Assembly (NCBI GenBank): GCA_021811315.1
Contig: JAJZPF010000012.1
Location: 1 to 64,000, forward strand
Length of the DNA: 64,000 nucleotides
Origin: a bacterium
GTDB lineage: Bacteria; Elusimicrobiota; Elusimicrobia; Elusimicrobiales; UBA9959
Direction of reading: 5' to 3'
Part shown: piece after piece, positions 20,072 to 29,130 of the stretch
Layout of the letters: each line of letters starts with the position of its first letter
How positions within the stretch are numbered: position 1 is the stretch's first letter
The notes under the pieces: model-generated
Databases searched by the model: none
What the model saw: only the letters and a program-made list of their open reading frames with translations
What the model was told of the DNA's origin: nothing
Made by a program: the position numbers and the translations under genes

Positions 20072-20095
20072 GCCATGGAGAACCGTCTCCATGGC
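20072..20095 (-). terminator. intrinsic terminator after pstS
   Basis: GCCATGGAGA CGGT TCTCCATGGC then CCCTTTTCTTT on the minus strand. Confidence 0.7.
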
Positions 20096-20125
20096 GCCCT
20101 TCCCTTGTACAGGGGCTCCTGTCCC

Positions 20126-20953
20126 TTATTTAAGTCCCACGAAGCCTTCAGCTTCCACTATTTTCTGCCCCGCTTTGCTCTTTAGGAAGTCGAGGAACTG
20201 CTTGGCCGTCCCGGCGGGTTTCCCGTTGGTGTACATATAAAGCGGCCTGGATACGGGGTACTTGTGGTTGAGCACGGTGGCCTTCGAGGGCATCACGCCG
20301 TTCACCGAAAGGGCCTTTATGCTGGCGTTGAGATAGCCGAGGCCGACATAGCCTATGGCGCCCCGGGTGCGGGACACGGTGCTGCCCACGGCCTGGTTGG
20401 AAGCCTGCATGATAGCGTCGGCGCGGACCTTCTCCTTGTTCAGCACCAGCTCGTTAAAAGCCTCGAAAGTCCCGCTGGAGCTGTCCCGCGAGATCACCAC
20501 TATCTTAAGGTCGGGGCCGCCCACCTCGGACCAGTTGGAGAACTTGCCGGTATAGATGTTCTTGATCTGTTCCTTGGTAAGGCCTTTCACGGGGTTCGAA
20601 GGGTGTACCACGGGGGCTATGCCGTCCATGGCCACAACGAAGGGCTTTATGTCCTTGCCGCGCTTTTTTCCCTCCGCTACTTCTTCGGGCTGGATGGCCC
20701 TGGAAGAATCGGCTATGTCGCAGGCGCCGTCCAGGATGGAGGCTATGCCTACGCCGGAGCCGCCGCCGCGCACCGAAATGTCCGCGTCCTTGTGCAGCTT
20801 CATGAAGTCCTCCGCGGCGCGCTGCGCTATGGGCAGCACGGTGGTGGAGCCTTCAAGCACCACTTTCTGGCCGGCGAAAGCCGGCGCGCCCAAGGCTATA
20901 GCCAGGGCGGGCATTACCATCAGTTTCATCATTGTTTTCATTTTTTTCTCCAT
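20126..20953 (-). CDS. pstS: phosphate-binding protein PstS
   Basis: Signal peptide; VVLEGSTTVLPIAQRAAEDFMKLH, ISVRGGGSGVGIASILDGACDIADSSR, RDSSSGTFEAFNELVL. Confidence 0.95.
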   Translation of the reverse strand: MEKKMKTMMKLMVMPALAIALGAPAFAGQKVVLEGSTTVLPIAQRAAEDFMKLHKDADISVRGGGSGVGIASILDGACDIADSSRAIQPEEVAEGKKRGKDIKPFVVAMDGIAPVVHPSNPVKGLTKEQIKNIYTGKFSNWSEVGGPDLKIVVISRDSSSGTFEAFNELVLNKEKVRADAIMQASNQAVGSTVSRTRGAIGYVGLGYLNASIKALSVNGVMPSKATVLNHKYPVSRPLYMYTNGKPAGTAKQFLDFLKSKAGQKIVEAEGFVGLK

Positions 20954-20979
20954 ATTTTTCCCTATTCGTTCGAGTTAGC

Positions 20980-22218
20980 TTAAAACTTCAGGTTCAGGTC
21001 GGCCTGCAGCAGATGTTCCCGCTTGGATGTGTCGCTTATCCGCTTCGAGGCATAATAGTCGGCTTCCACGTTCATATTGCGGGCCACGCCCAGCGTAAGC
21101 ACCATTTCCGCGCCTTTTACGCCGGTGGAGCCGCCGTAGAAGTCGGAGTCGGGATAAGTATCCAGCCAGGCCTCCGCCTCCAGCCTGCGCAGCGAGTACC
21201 TGAACTGCCACTGCCCGGCCTCCTCCACCTTGCGCTGGCCCAGCTTGAAGCCGGCCAGCCAAGCGGCGCTCCGCCGGGAGTGGTCAGTGGCTTTCACGCC
21301 GCCGCCGAAAAGCCCGGCGTAATCCAGCTTAAGGCCGGTCCCGGCGATGTTTATCGGCGCGAAGCCCTTGTTCAATTCCGCGTCCGCCGCCAGCGACTCG
21401 TAATTATATTTATAGTCGGAACCCGCGAGCGTGTTCGATTTAACGTAGCTGCTTGCGGTGGAAGGCCTGTTGGCCAGCTCGCCGCGGCCCTTTACGTTGG
21501 CGAAGCCATAGTAGGTCATCGCTGCGGTAAAGTCCAGCTTATCCGCCCCGCTCCATTTGAACCCGGCCTGCCCGGCCGCCAGGTAAGGGGCCTGCGAACT
21601 GGAGGCGCTCTCGTCCAGCGCGAACCACGCGCCCGCGGCGAAAGGCTGGAACCCGGTTTTTTGCCGCGAGGCTAACCTGAAGGCGGCGCCCTCCGGATTT
21701 ATATCCCCGTCCCAGAGCATGTCGTTGGAGGTCCAGAAAGGATTGTGCATCCTGCCGCCGGTGAAGGAAAAGCCGCCGGCGCCCTTGTACTCCGCGTAAG
21801 CGTAATCGAGGTACAGGTCCTTCTTGGAGAAGTTGGAGGTCAGGGTCTGGTTGGTTGAGCGGGAATCGGCGCTCGAGCCGCTGGCCATCCCGAGACCCAC
21901 GGTCCAGGTGTCGTTCACCGCGGCGTCGGCGCCGGCGCGCAGGCGGATGCGCCCGCGGGACTCCCTTACGGTCCTGTCGTTATTGTCCACGCTTTCGGCG
22001 CGCAGGCGCATATCCCCGTGGAACTTCATGGTCTGCAGCCAGAGCGGGAGCTCCGCTTTGGGCTGCGGGCGTTCCGCGGCCTTTATCTCCTGTACTTCCG
22101 CGGGAGCGATCACGTTCTTCTCGGCAAGCCGGTAGAGAAGCATATCCATCTCTCCGGCGCGGGCGGGCGCGGCCGCCGCGAGTACCAGCAGGGTCAGCAG
22201 GGTGTTCTTTAGTTTCAT
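20980..22218 (-). CDS. outer-membrane porin-like protein in the Pho locus
   Basis: Signal peptide, coiled-coil-like N-terminus, alternating beta-strand pattern, terminal aromatic residue (LNLKF). Confidence 0.75.
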   Translation of the reverse strand: MKLKNTLLTLLVLAAAAPARAGEMDMLLYRLAEKNVIAPAEVQEIKAAERPQPKAELPLWLQTMKFHGDMRLRAESVDNNDRTVRESRGRIRLRAGADAAVNDTWTVGLGMASGSSADSRSTNQTLTSNFSKKDLYLDYAYAEYKGAGGFSFTGGRMHNPFWTSNDMLWDGDINPEGAAFRLASRQKTGFQPFAAGAWFALDESASSSQAPYLAAGQAGFKWSGADKLDFTAAMTYYGFANVKGRGELANRPSTASSYVKSNTLAGSDYKYNYESLAADAELNKGFAPINIAGTGLKLDYAGLFGGGVKATDHSRRSAAWLAGFKLGQRKVEEAGQWQFRYSLRRLEAEAWLDTYPDSDFYGGSTGVKGAEMVLTLGVARNMNVEADYYASKRISDTSKREHLLQADLNLKF

Positions 22219-22224
22219 AACTAA

Positions 22225-22278
22225 AGTTTAGAAAAACCGCTTAAAGGCGGCATGAAGGAGGTGTAAATTATGGGTAAA
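22225..22278 (-). promoter_or_regulatory. predicted Pho box (site B) plus -10, upstream of porin-pstS
   Basis: Minus strand: TTTACC CATAA TTTACA CCTCC TTCATG CCGCC TTTAAG CGGTTTTTC TAAACT. Confidence 0.88.
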
Positions 22279-22296
22279 GGAGTAAAAGCAAAAAAA

Positions 22297-22319
22297 GAGG
22301 CCGCCATTACGGCGGCCTC
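22297..22319 (-). terminator. intrinsic terminator for the 22347-22928 gene
   Basis: GAGGCCGCC gtaat GGCGGCCTC then TTTTTTT on the minus strand. Confidence 0.88.
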
Positions 22320-22346
22320 AAGTCCGGCGGTCCCGGCCTGCTTCTA

Positions 22347-22928
22347 TTATAAGGAAGCCGCGGCGGCGCTGGTGAACCCGGCTTTCACGTTCCCATTGGC
22401 GTCAAGGAACTCGGCGGCGACGAAGCTTATCAGCTGCTGGGGATCGAGAGGGTTGATCCTGGGGGCCACGGCGCCGTCCTCATGGTCGGGAGTGGAAAGC
22501 GCGTCTATAAAGTAAGCGCTGACCTGACCGTTTTTCTGCCCGGCATTGGTGGCGATGTAAGTCAGCCCGTACTGCATCCAGTCCCCGCCGGTGAAATAAA
22601 CTTCTATCCTGCGGGACAGCCCTTTAGAGTCGGTAAAGCTGAACACCTTCAGGATCCTTGAATTCTCCTCGGTGTGGACCAGCTTGTAGATCCCAGGGAA
22701 AGCGGAAACCACTTCGTAGTTCTGCGTGCATTGGGCGGTAATATCCTGCAGGTGCAGGGTGCGGTAGTCATAGCTGACTATGGCAGGCGCGGGCACGGAA
22801 GGCGTCTGGGGCGCGCCGGCCGAGGGCAGCTGGCCGAACGCGTAAGGCACGGGGCCCGTCTGCGCGAAAGCGGAGCCGGACAGGGAAACCAATACTATTA
22901 AGGAAAACAGATTAACGAACTTTTTCAT
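22347..22928 (-). CDS. hypothetical secreted protein
   Basis: Signal peptide MKKFVNLFSLIVLVSLSGSAFAQ, RBS GGAGG upstream. Confidence 0.75.
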   Translation of the reverse strand: MKKFVNLFSLIVLVSLSGSAFAQTGPVPYAFGQLPSAGAPQTPSVPAPAIVSYDYRTLHLQDITAQCTQNYEVVSAFPGIYKLVHTEENSRILKVFSFTDSKGLSRRIEVYFTGGDWMQYGLTYIATNAGQKNGQVSAYFIDALSTPDHEDGAVAPRINPLDPQQLISFVAAEFLDANGNVKAGFTSAAAASL

Positions 22929-23127
22929 GACACGAAGCCTCCGAAATATAATTTTCTGTTATATTCCCGATACTTTGTGCTAAGTTCCGTTATTAGGTGG
23001 GTGAACTTAACGCGCCTTCCGACCGTAATCCGGGAAGGACATCACTGCCGGAGGTAGTCTTAGGTGTTTAAGGATACCAGCGCAGCTTGTAAGATACGGA
23101 AACTACTCTGCAGACTGACATTGCTGT
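22929..23127 (-). ncRNA. structured leader RNA or ncRNA upstream of 22928
   Basis: About 200 nt between a strong promoter and the next start codon, with several complementary segments and no credible ORF. Confidence 0.45.
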
Positions 23128-23133
23128 ACCAAT

Positions 23134-23162
23134 ACTATAGCAAAAAGTGCGGACCTTGTAAA
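23134..23162 (-). promoter_or_regulatory. sigma70-type promoter
   Basis: Minus strand TTTACA, 17 nt, TATAGT with extended -10 TGC. Confidence 0.7.
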
Positions 23163-23163
23163 G

Positions 23164-24132
23164 CTATTGCCCGCCTATCCTGAACTGCTGCGTTCCGCCA
23201 AGATCGGTCCGGAACACGGTAGCGCCGACTGCCTGCAGATTGGATAAGGTCACCGGGGCAGGGAAAGCGAAGATATTATCCTTGCCGACCTCTATATAAG
23301 CGTATTTAGGCTTTACCGCGTTAAGGAAAGCCGGGCTGGTAGCCGTATTGCTGCCGTGATGCCCCACTTTAAGGACATCCGACTGCAGCAGGGCGCCGTA
23401 TTTCGCCACCAAATTGGCTTCCTGGTCCGACTGCATGTCGCCCACGAAGAGCAGGGAAGTGTTCTGATAGGTGACCTTAAGCACGATAGAGCAGTTATTG
23501 ATCACGGGGCCTGAATTGCTTCCGCCGGGGGCCGCGCAGGCGTTGAAAACGTTCACCTGGACTTCAGGCATATCCCAGTTCAGGCTGTCGCCGGGCGAAG
23601 GGTAAATAGTATTGACGCCCATCGCGCTGATCTTGTCGCGCAGGATCTTCGCGCCGGCCGCGCCGGTATTGTCCTCGCGGGTGTCGTAAAAATTGTCCAC
23701 TTTCAGATTGGTGAAAACGAAAGACAGCCCGGCGTAATGGTCCAGGTGCGGATGGGTGAGAACCACATGGTTGATCCTTTTGACGCCGTGCTGGAGGAGG
23801 AACTGGGCGAGCGGGGCCGTGGGATTGGGACCGCCGTCGATAAGGACATTGCCGCCGTTGGGCAGTTCTATGTATTCCGCGTCCCCCTCGCCTACGCTGA
23901 TGAAATAAGCGTTCAGCGGCGGCGGCGCTTTGAGAGGGCCGGGAAAGGGAGCGGGGGCCGACGGATCAGGGACTCCGGAAAAAACAGGGGAAGCGTTGGA
24001 TGAAAGGGACTCGAACGCGCTCGCAGCGAAAAGCCGGGGCCCCTGGGAAAAGACCAGCAGCCCCGAAAGGAGCAGAACGGCGGTGAAAAGTTTTTTCAGG
24101 TTCACGGTAGTGGTCTGACTTTTGGTTCTCAT
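23164..24132 (-). CDS. secreted metallo-beta-lactamase-fold protein, ComEC/Rec2 hydrolase-like
   Basis: VLTHPHLDHYAGLSFVFTN, ILLFVGDMQSDQE-type region, LKVGHHGSNTATSPAFLNAVKPKYAYIEVG. Confidence 0.88.
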   Translation of the reverse strand: MRTKSQTTTVNLKKLFTAVLLLSGLLVFSQGPRLFAASAFESLSSNASPVFSGVPDPSAPAPFPGPLKAPPPLNAYFISVGEGDAEYIELPNGGNVLIDGGPNPTAPLAQFLLQHGVKRINHVVLTHPHLDHYAGLSFVFTNLKVDNFYDTREDNTGAAGAKILRDKISAMGVNTIYPSPGDSLNWDMPEVQVNVFNACAAPGGSNSGPVINNCSIVLKVTYQNTSLLFVGDMQSDQEANLVAKYGALLQSDVLKVGHHGSNTATSPAFLNAVKPKYAYIEVGKDNIFAFPAPVTLSNLQAVGATVFRTDLGGTQQFRIGGQ

Positions 24133-24259
24133 ATCATCTGCCGTTGAAGCGGGCGCAACTTCGCCCTTTATCCAATATAGTCTATCAGTCTTAAATAAAA
24201 TAAAGGAGAGTCTTAGGACCCAGGAGGAAACAGACTTTAGACCTATATCCGGTTCCAGC

Positions 24260-24430
24260 CTAAGCGGCCGCTGAAACGCAGGCAGCGTTGGTTGGAAGGT
24301 CGCCGGTGTTCGAGGGAGCGGACGGCTCTTCCACTCCGACGCCCAGGTTTTCGAAGTCCGCCGCGTAAGCCGCGCCGTTCAGGACGAGCAGCACCGCCGT
24401 GATCATCATCATTTCTTTGCTTTTGTTCAT
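24260..24430 (-). CDS. 56-aa secreted microprotein
   Basis: MNKSKEMMMITAVLLVLNGAAYAADFENLGVGVEEPSAPSNTGDLPTNAACVSAAA; RBS GGGGAG 4 nt before ATG; Pho box upstream. ORF track over-extends the start to 24592. Confidence 0.7.
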   Translation of the reverse strand: MNKSKEMMMITAVLLVLNGAAYAADFENLGVGVEEPSAPSNTGDLPTNAACVSAAA

Positions 24431-24473
24431 AGTTCTCCCCTTTCGATCTATAACTTCAGTAACTCCTGAACAA

Positions 24474-24527
24474 AGTTTAACAAAGGCCCATAAAGGGCGT
24501 TTAAGATACGGGTAAAATGCGGGTAAA
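24474..24527 (-). promoter_or_regulatory. predicted Pho box (site C) plus -10, upstream of the 56-aa microprotein
   Basis: Minus strand: TTTACC CGCAT TTTACC CGTAT CTTAAA CGCCC TTTATG GGCCTTTGT TAAACT. Confidence 0.88.
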
Positions 24528-24539
24528 GAAAAAACGGGC

Positions 24540-26312
24540 CTATTTAGGGAGCGTGAACCAGAACGAGGAGCCGCGGCCTTCGGCGCTTTCAACCCCGACG
24601 GCGCCGCCGTGCAGGTCGATGACGTGCTTCACTATGGAAAGGCCCAGGCCGGTCCCGCCCATCTCGCGGGAGCGGGCTTTATCGGCGCGGTAAAAGCGCT
24701 CGAACACCCTGGGCAGGTGCTCCTGGGGAATGCCTATGCCGCTGTCGCTCACCGTTATTTTTACGCTATCCGGCAGTTCGGCGGCGGAGACCTCCACTTT
24801 GGCGTTCTCCGCGGAAAATTTTACGGCGTTATCCAGCAGGTTCACGAAAACCTGCCCCAGTTTCTCCGGGTCGGCCTTGACGGTGAGCCCGGGCGGTATT
24901 TTATTAACGACGGCGGCCTTTTTGGCTTTGAACACGGAAGCCAGCCCGGAGATCAGGGAGTCGGCCAGGTCTTTCAGGCCGACCTCGCTCTTATGCACTT
25001 CCACCGCGTAGGATTCCAGGGAAGAAAGCTTCAGCAGGTCGCTTACTATATTGTCCAGGCGCCTGGACTGGGTGTGAATGACGTTCAAGAACTCCACCGC
25101 GTGCGCCTTGTCGTCAATGGCGCCCTCCAGCAGGGTCTCGACGTAGCCGCGGATAGCGGTAAGCGGGGTCTTCAGTTCGTGCGAGACGTTCGCCACGAAG
25201 TCCCTGCGCTTGCCCTCCAGGCGCCGCACTTCGGTGATGTCGTGCACCACCATAAGGCAGCCCGACACTTCCCCCCCCGTGAACATGGGCGAAGCGTTTA
25301 CGCTGAAGATACCCCGGACGGGGACCGAAAGCTCCATTTCCTCCGCCACCGGCTTCCCGCCCGAGATGGCGCGCGCGCAGATCCCGCTTAAGCCCGCGTT
25401 AGGAATGACTTCCAGCAGCGGCTTGGAGATGGAGCCGGCGGCTTTCACGCTGAACAGCCGCTCCATGGCCGGGTTAAGGGCCTTGATCCTTGCGTCGAGG
25501 CCCGTCACCATTACGCCCTCGGCCATATTGGCGAAGGCCGCCGACAGCTGCTGCGCCTGTATTTCCACCCTCAGCAGGTTCCCTTCGACCGAGGCCGCCA
25601 TGGAGTTCAGAGTTTCTGCCAGCTTTCCCATCTCGCCGTGAAAATCTTTCTGTATCCGGTAGGAAAAATCCCCGGAGGCGAATTTCTTGGAACCGTAAAC
25701 TATTTTATCGAAAGGCTTGGAAAAACCGGCCGAGACCGCCAGGCTCACGAAGAAAGAGAGCAGCAGGGCCAGCGCCAGCGCCGCCGCCAGGGCCTTTCTG
25801 AGCAGGGAGTTCATCGTATCGAGCTGCGCGGCGGGGATGGCCAGCCGCACCACCGCGCTGGGGCGTCCGGAGAAACTAACCGGGTAGGCGGCGTAAAGCA
25901 TGGCTTTACCAAGAGTAGCCGAACGGCGCAGGTCGTAGGAAGCCGCCCCCCCCAGCGCCCCGGCCACTTCGGGCCTCTCCCGGTGGTTCTCCATGGCCTT
26001 TACCCCCGCGGCGTCCAGCTCCGAATCCGCCAGCACCAGGCCGTCCGCGTTTATTATGGTCAGCCTTGAGGCCACTTTCTCGCCAAGGGAATGCGCCAGC
26101 TGGTTAATACCCGCGGAAGCCAGGTCCGCGGAGCTCAGCTGGGCGGAAACCAGCGCGGCCTCGTCCGAAAGCTTGAGCTTTAAAGTGGAAAGTTCGGCGC
26201 GATCTATGCGCTGGTACACCAGGAAGAAAGCGGCCCCGAGCACGGCCGCCGACAGGGCCAGGTAGGAAAGAAAAAGCCTGAACCTGAAAGTTTTAAATAT
26301 CGCCGGCATCAT
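24540..26312 (-). CDS. phoR: PhoR-like sensor histidine kinase
   Basis: HAMP, PAS, FVANVSHELKTPLTAIRGYVETLLEGA, GGTGLGLSIVKHVIDLHGG. Confidence 0.92.
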   Translation of the reverse strand: MMPAIFKTFRFRLFLSYLALSAAVLGAAFFLVYQRIDRAELSTLKLKLSDEAALVSAQLSSADLASAGINQLAHSLGEKVASRLTIINADGLVLADSELDAAGVKAMENHRERPEVAGALGGAASYDLRRSATLGKAMLYAAYPVSFSGRPSAVVRLAIPAAQLDTMNSLLRKALAAALALALLLSFFVSLAVSAGFSKPFDKIVYGSKKFASGDFSYRIQKDFHGEMGKLAETLNSMAASVEGNLLRVEIQAQQLSAAFANMAEGVMVTGLDARIKALNPAMERLFSVKAAGSISKPLLEVIPNAGLSGICARAISGGKPVAEEMELSVPVRGIFSVNASPMFTGGEVSGCLMVVHDITEVRRLEGKRRDFVANVSHELKTPLTAIRGYVETLLEGAIDDKAHAVEFLNVIHTQSRRLDNIVSDLLKLSSLESYAVEVHKSEVGLKDLADSLISGLASVFKAKKAAVVNKIPPGLTVKADPEKLGQVFVNLLDNAVKFSAENAKVEVSAAELPDSVKITVSDSGIGIPQEHLPRVFERFYRADKARSREMGGTGLGLSIVKHVIDLHGGAVGVESAEGRGSSFWFTLPK

Positions 26313-26998
26313 TTATTCTCGAAGCGGTAGCCGTAATTCTTGACCGTTATGATGCGCTTGCCCTCTGACTTGAGCTTTTTTCGCAGCGTTCCCACGTGCA
26401 CGTCCACGGTGCGGGTTTCCACCTCGAGCGAGGCGTCCAGGCCCCAGGCCTTCTCCAGCAGGGCCTCGCGCGACAGCATTTTACCGCCTGAAACCATCAG
26501 GGCCTTCAGCAGCTCGAATTCGCGCGCGGTTATCTCGAGCGGTTTCCCTTTCACGAGCGCCAGCACGCGGGAGCAATCCAGTTCAAGGTCTCCGGCGCGG
26601 TAGATTTCCAGGGTCTCGGCGGCGGCCGTCGAGCGGCGCAGCACGGCTTTCACGCGGGCCAGGAGTTCCTTCACGCTGAAAGGCTTCGTCACGTAATCGT
26701 CGGCGCCTAGGCCGAGGCCCAGGACCTTGTCGGCTTCCTCGCCTTTGGCGGTAAGCATGATTATGGGTATAGAAGCGGTCTTTGCGTCCGCCTTGAGGCG
26801 GCGGCAGACTTCCAGGCCGTCGAGGCCGGGCAGCATCAGGTCCAGGATCACCAGGCGGGGCCTTTCTTTGGCGGCCAGCAGCGGCGCGGCCGACCCCTCG
26901 TGCGCGAGCACCGTGCGGTAGCCCTCTTTTTTTAGGTTATAGTCCAGCAGCCTGGCTATGTCCTTCTCATCCTCTACTATAAGTATCTTCTCGTCCAT
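26309..26998 (-). CDS. phoB: PhoB-like response regulator
   Basis: MDEKILIVEDEKDIARLLDYNLKKEGY; OmpR-type winged-helix C-terminus (LLEKAWG..VDVHVGTLRKKL). Confidence 0.93.
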   Translation of the reverse strand: MDEKILIVEDEKDIARLLDYNLKKEGYRTVLAHEGSAAPLLAAKERPRLVILDLMLPGLDGLEVCRRLKADAKTASIPIIMLTAKGEEADKVLGLGLGADDYVTKPFSVKELLARVKAVLRRSTAAAETLEIYRAGDLELDCSRVLALVKGKPLEITAREFELLKALMVSGGKMLSREALLEKAWGLDASLEVETRTVDVHVGTLRKKLKSEGKRIITVKNYGYRFENK

Positions 26999-27025
26999 AC
27001 ATGGATATGATAGCAAAACCAAAAT

Positions 27026-29086
27026 TCACAGAAGCCGTTTCTCCAGCAGAGTTCCTTTGTAAGAACTCCGGGCCAGGGAGGCAAAACGGAATTGCGAGCG
27101 CAGGGGCTTCCCGCCGGCCGCCTGTTTGACCCTGTCGTAAGTACCATCCGCCTGCAGCTGCCTCGCTTTCACATTATCAGCCAGGCCGCCTTCCAGTATT
27201 TCCTCTTTGACATACCGCTTCAGGAGCGGGTCGGACACCGGGAAAGCTATCTCGTAGCGGCTGTAGAAGTTGCGCGGCATCCAGTCGGCGCTGGAAAGAA
27301 AAAGCTTTCCCGCGCCGCCGGCGCGGAAATAAAAGATCCGCGAATGCTCCAGGAAGCGGTCGACTATGCTGAGAACTTTAATGTTCTCGCTCAGGCCCTT
27401 TATACCCGGCTTAAGGCAGCAGATCCCGCGCACCAGCAGGCGCACCTTAACGCCCGCCGAGGAAGCGGCATAGAGAGCTTTTATAACATCCGGATCAACG
27501 AGTGAATTCATCTTGGCCATTATCAGCCCGCCGCCGGACTGACGGTGAAAAGATATTTCCTCGCGTATCAAGCGCATTACGCTGCTGCTAAGGTTTACGG
27601 GCGCGACCAGCAGCTTCTTGAACCGCGGAAGCGGCCGGCCGGCGGCAAGGGAATTGAAATAGCCGTAGACCTCCGCGCCTATCTCCCGATCGCAGGTCAG
27701 GATGCCGATGTCCGTGTATTGCCGCGCCGTGCCGTAATGGTAATTCCCGGTGCCCAGGTGGGTGTAGGCGATGTTCTCCAGCCCCTCTTTGCGTATGACC
27801 TGTGTCACCTTGCTGTGCACTTTCGTTCCTTTGAACGGCGGGATCACGCGGGCGCCGGCGGCGCGCAGTTCTTTCATCCAGCGCAAATTATTCTCTTCGT
27901 CGAAGCGGGCCTTTACCTCTACGTAAACGACGACCTTCTTGCCCTTGGAAGCCGCTTCTTTAAGAGCTTCCATTACCGGGGAACGCGGCCCGGCGCGGTA
28001 GGCTACGTGGTAGATCTCGGTGACGGCGGGGTCCGCGGCCGCCTCTTTCAGGAAATTGACCACGATATCGAAAGAATCGTAAGGGTGGTGGAGCATGATG
28101 TCATGCTTCTTTATCGTCCGCATTATGCGCCCGGCGTTCCTGAAGGGACCCGGCACGGCCGGAAGAATGGCGGGATATTTGAGCCGCTCGAAGCCGGGAA
28201 GGGAGCAAACGGCGAACATGGATTTCAGGTCCAGCGGCATGTCGAAGCGGTAAAGAGAAGCCGAGTCCAGCCGCAGCGCCGAGGCCAGGAACATCGCCCC
28301 CTCTGAATAGTACGGCGCGTCCACTTCAAGGCGGACCACCCTGGAGCGCTGCTTGTTAAGGGATTGGTGCTCGATGTAATCCTCCACCGGGTCTTCGTCG
28401 TCCGGGCTATACCTCAGGTCATGCTCCCTGATTATCTTGAACGGGAAAACCTCGATGACCTCCCTGTCCTTGAAAAGCTCGTGCACTTTAGAGCACAGCC
28501 AGCGCTCCGCCAGGGCGAAGACGGCCGTCCCATCCGGCGACGCCAGCCTCAGAAGCCGGAGCTCGCGCTCGTTTATGGTGATAACGGCGTATTCCCCCGG
28601 GAAGCGGACGAAGACGTGAATCCGGTCCCCCTTCAGTTCGGGGAGCGGGTCGGAGGATTTCTTCACCGCCGGGTTCAGGTTTTTCAGTTTTCTCCAGATC
28701 TCGGCGTCGAAGGGCGCCTGGGCGCCGTCGAACCGGGAATGCACCGTTATGCCGGCCCTGCGCAGCTCGTTAAAGATATCCTCCAGCACGGAGGCCTGCC
28801 GGCTCTTCTGGCGCAGGACCTCCTCGCGTATCTGGACTATGGCCTGGGCGGCGCTCAGCCCGTCCGGCGAGCGCCGCGACGGGTCTTTCCGGGCCAGGCG
28901 CGCGGCCTCGGCCACGCGCACCATGAAGAACTCGTTGAGGTTGGAACTCACGATCGCGGCAAACCGCAGGCGCTCCAGCAGGGGGACGCTCCGGTCCGCG
29001 GCCTCGCCCAGGACGCGGTCGTTGAAACTGAGCCAGCTCATGTTCCTGTTGAAGAACTGGCGGCGGGAAAGGTGGTTGATCATCAT
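27026..29086 (-). CDS. ppk1: polyphosphate kinase 1
   Basis: FNRNMSWLSFNDRVLGEA, HHPYDSFDIVVNFLKEAA, THLGTGNYHYGTARQYTDIGILT. Confidence 0.97.
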   Translation of the reverse strand: MMINHLSRRQFFNRNMSWLSFNDRVLGEAADRSVPLLERLRFAAIVSSNLNEFFMVRVAEAARLARKDPSRRSPDGLSAAQAIVQIREEVLRQKSRQASVLEDIFNELRRAGITVHSRFDGAQAPFDAEIWRKLKNLNPAVKKSSDPLPELKGDRIHVFVRFPGEYAVITINERELRLLRLASPDGTAVFALAERWLCSKVHELFKDREVIEVFPFKIIREHDLRYSPDDEDPVEDYIEHQSLNKQRSRVVRLEVDAPYYSEGAMFLASALRLDSASLYRFDMPLDLKSMFAVCSLPGFERLKYPAILPAVPGPFRNAGRIMRTIKKHDIMLHHPYDSFDIVVNFLKEAAADPAVTEIYHVAYRAGPRSPVMEALKEAASKGKKVVVYVEVKARFDEENNLRWMKELRAAGARVIPPFKGTKVHSKVTQVIRKEGLENIAYTHLGTGNYHYGTARQYTDIGILTCDREIGAEVYGYFNSLAAGRPLPRFKKLLVAPVNLSSSVMRLIREEISFHRQSGGGLIMAKMNSLVDPDVIKALYAASSAGVKVRLLVRGICCLKPGIKGLSENIKVLSIVDRFLEHSRIFYFRAGGAGKLFLSSADWMPRNFYSRYEIAFPVSDPLLKRYVKEEILEGGLADNVKARQLQADGTYDRVKQAAGGKPLRSQFRFASLARSSYKGTLLEKRLL

Positions 29087-29130
29087 ATCGCCTCCGGCGC
29101 GGGCCGCGAAGCGGCGGCCCCTCCGGCTAT

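Noticed and set aside
20072-20095. Hairpin as a regulatory element of pstC
   Set aside because: It fits a terminator after pstS (followed by a T-rich run on the minus strand) and lies upstream of, not within, Pho box A.
22929-23127. Assignment of the leader RNA to 6S RNA, SRP RNA, tmRNA or RNase P
   Set aside because: I could not find the defining conserved motifs of these families; left as an unassigned structured leader.
24431-24592. N-terminal extension of the track ORF 24260-24592
   Set aside because: It crosses the predicted Pho box and -10 and overlaps phoR; the internal start at 24430 has a good RBS and signal peptide.
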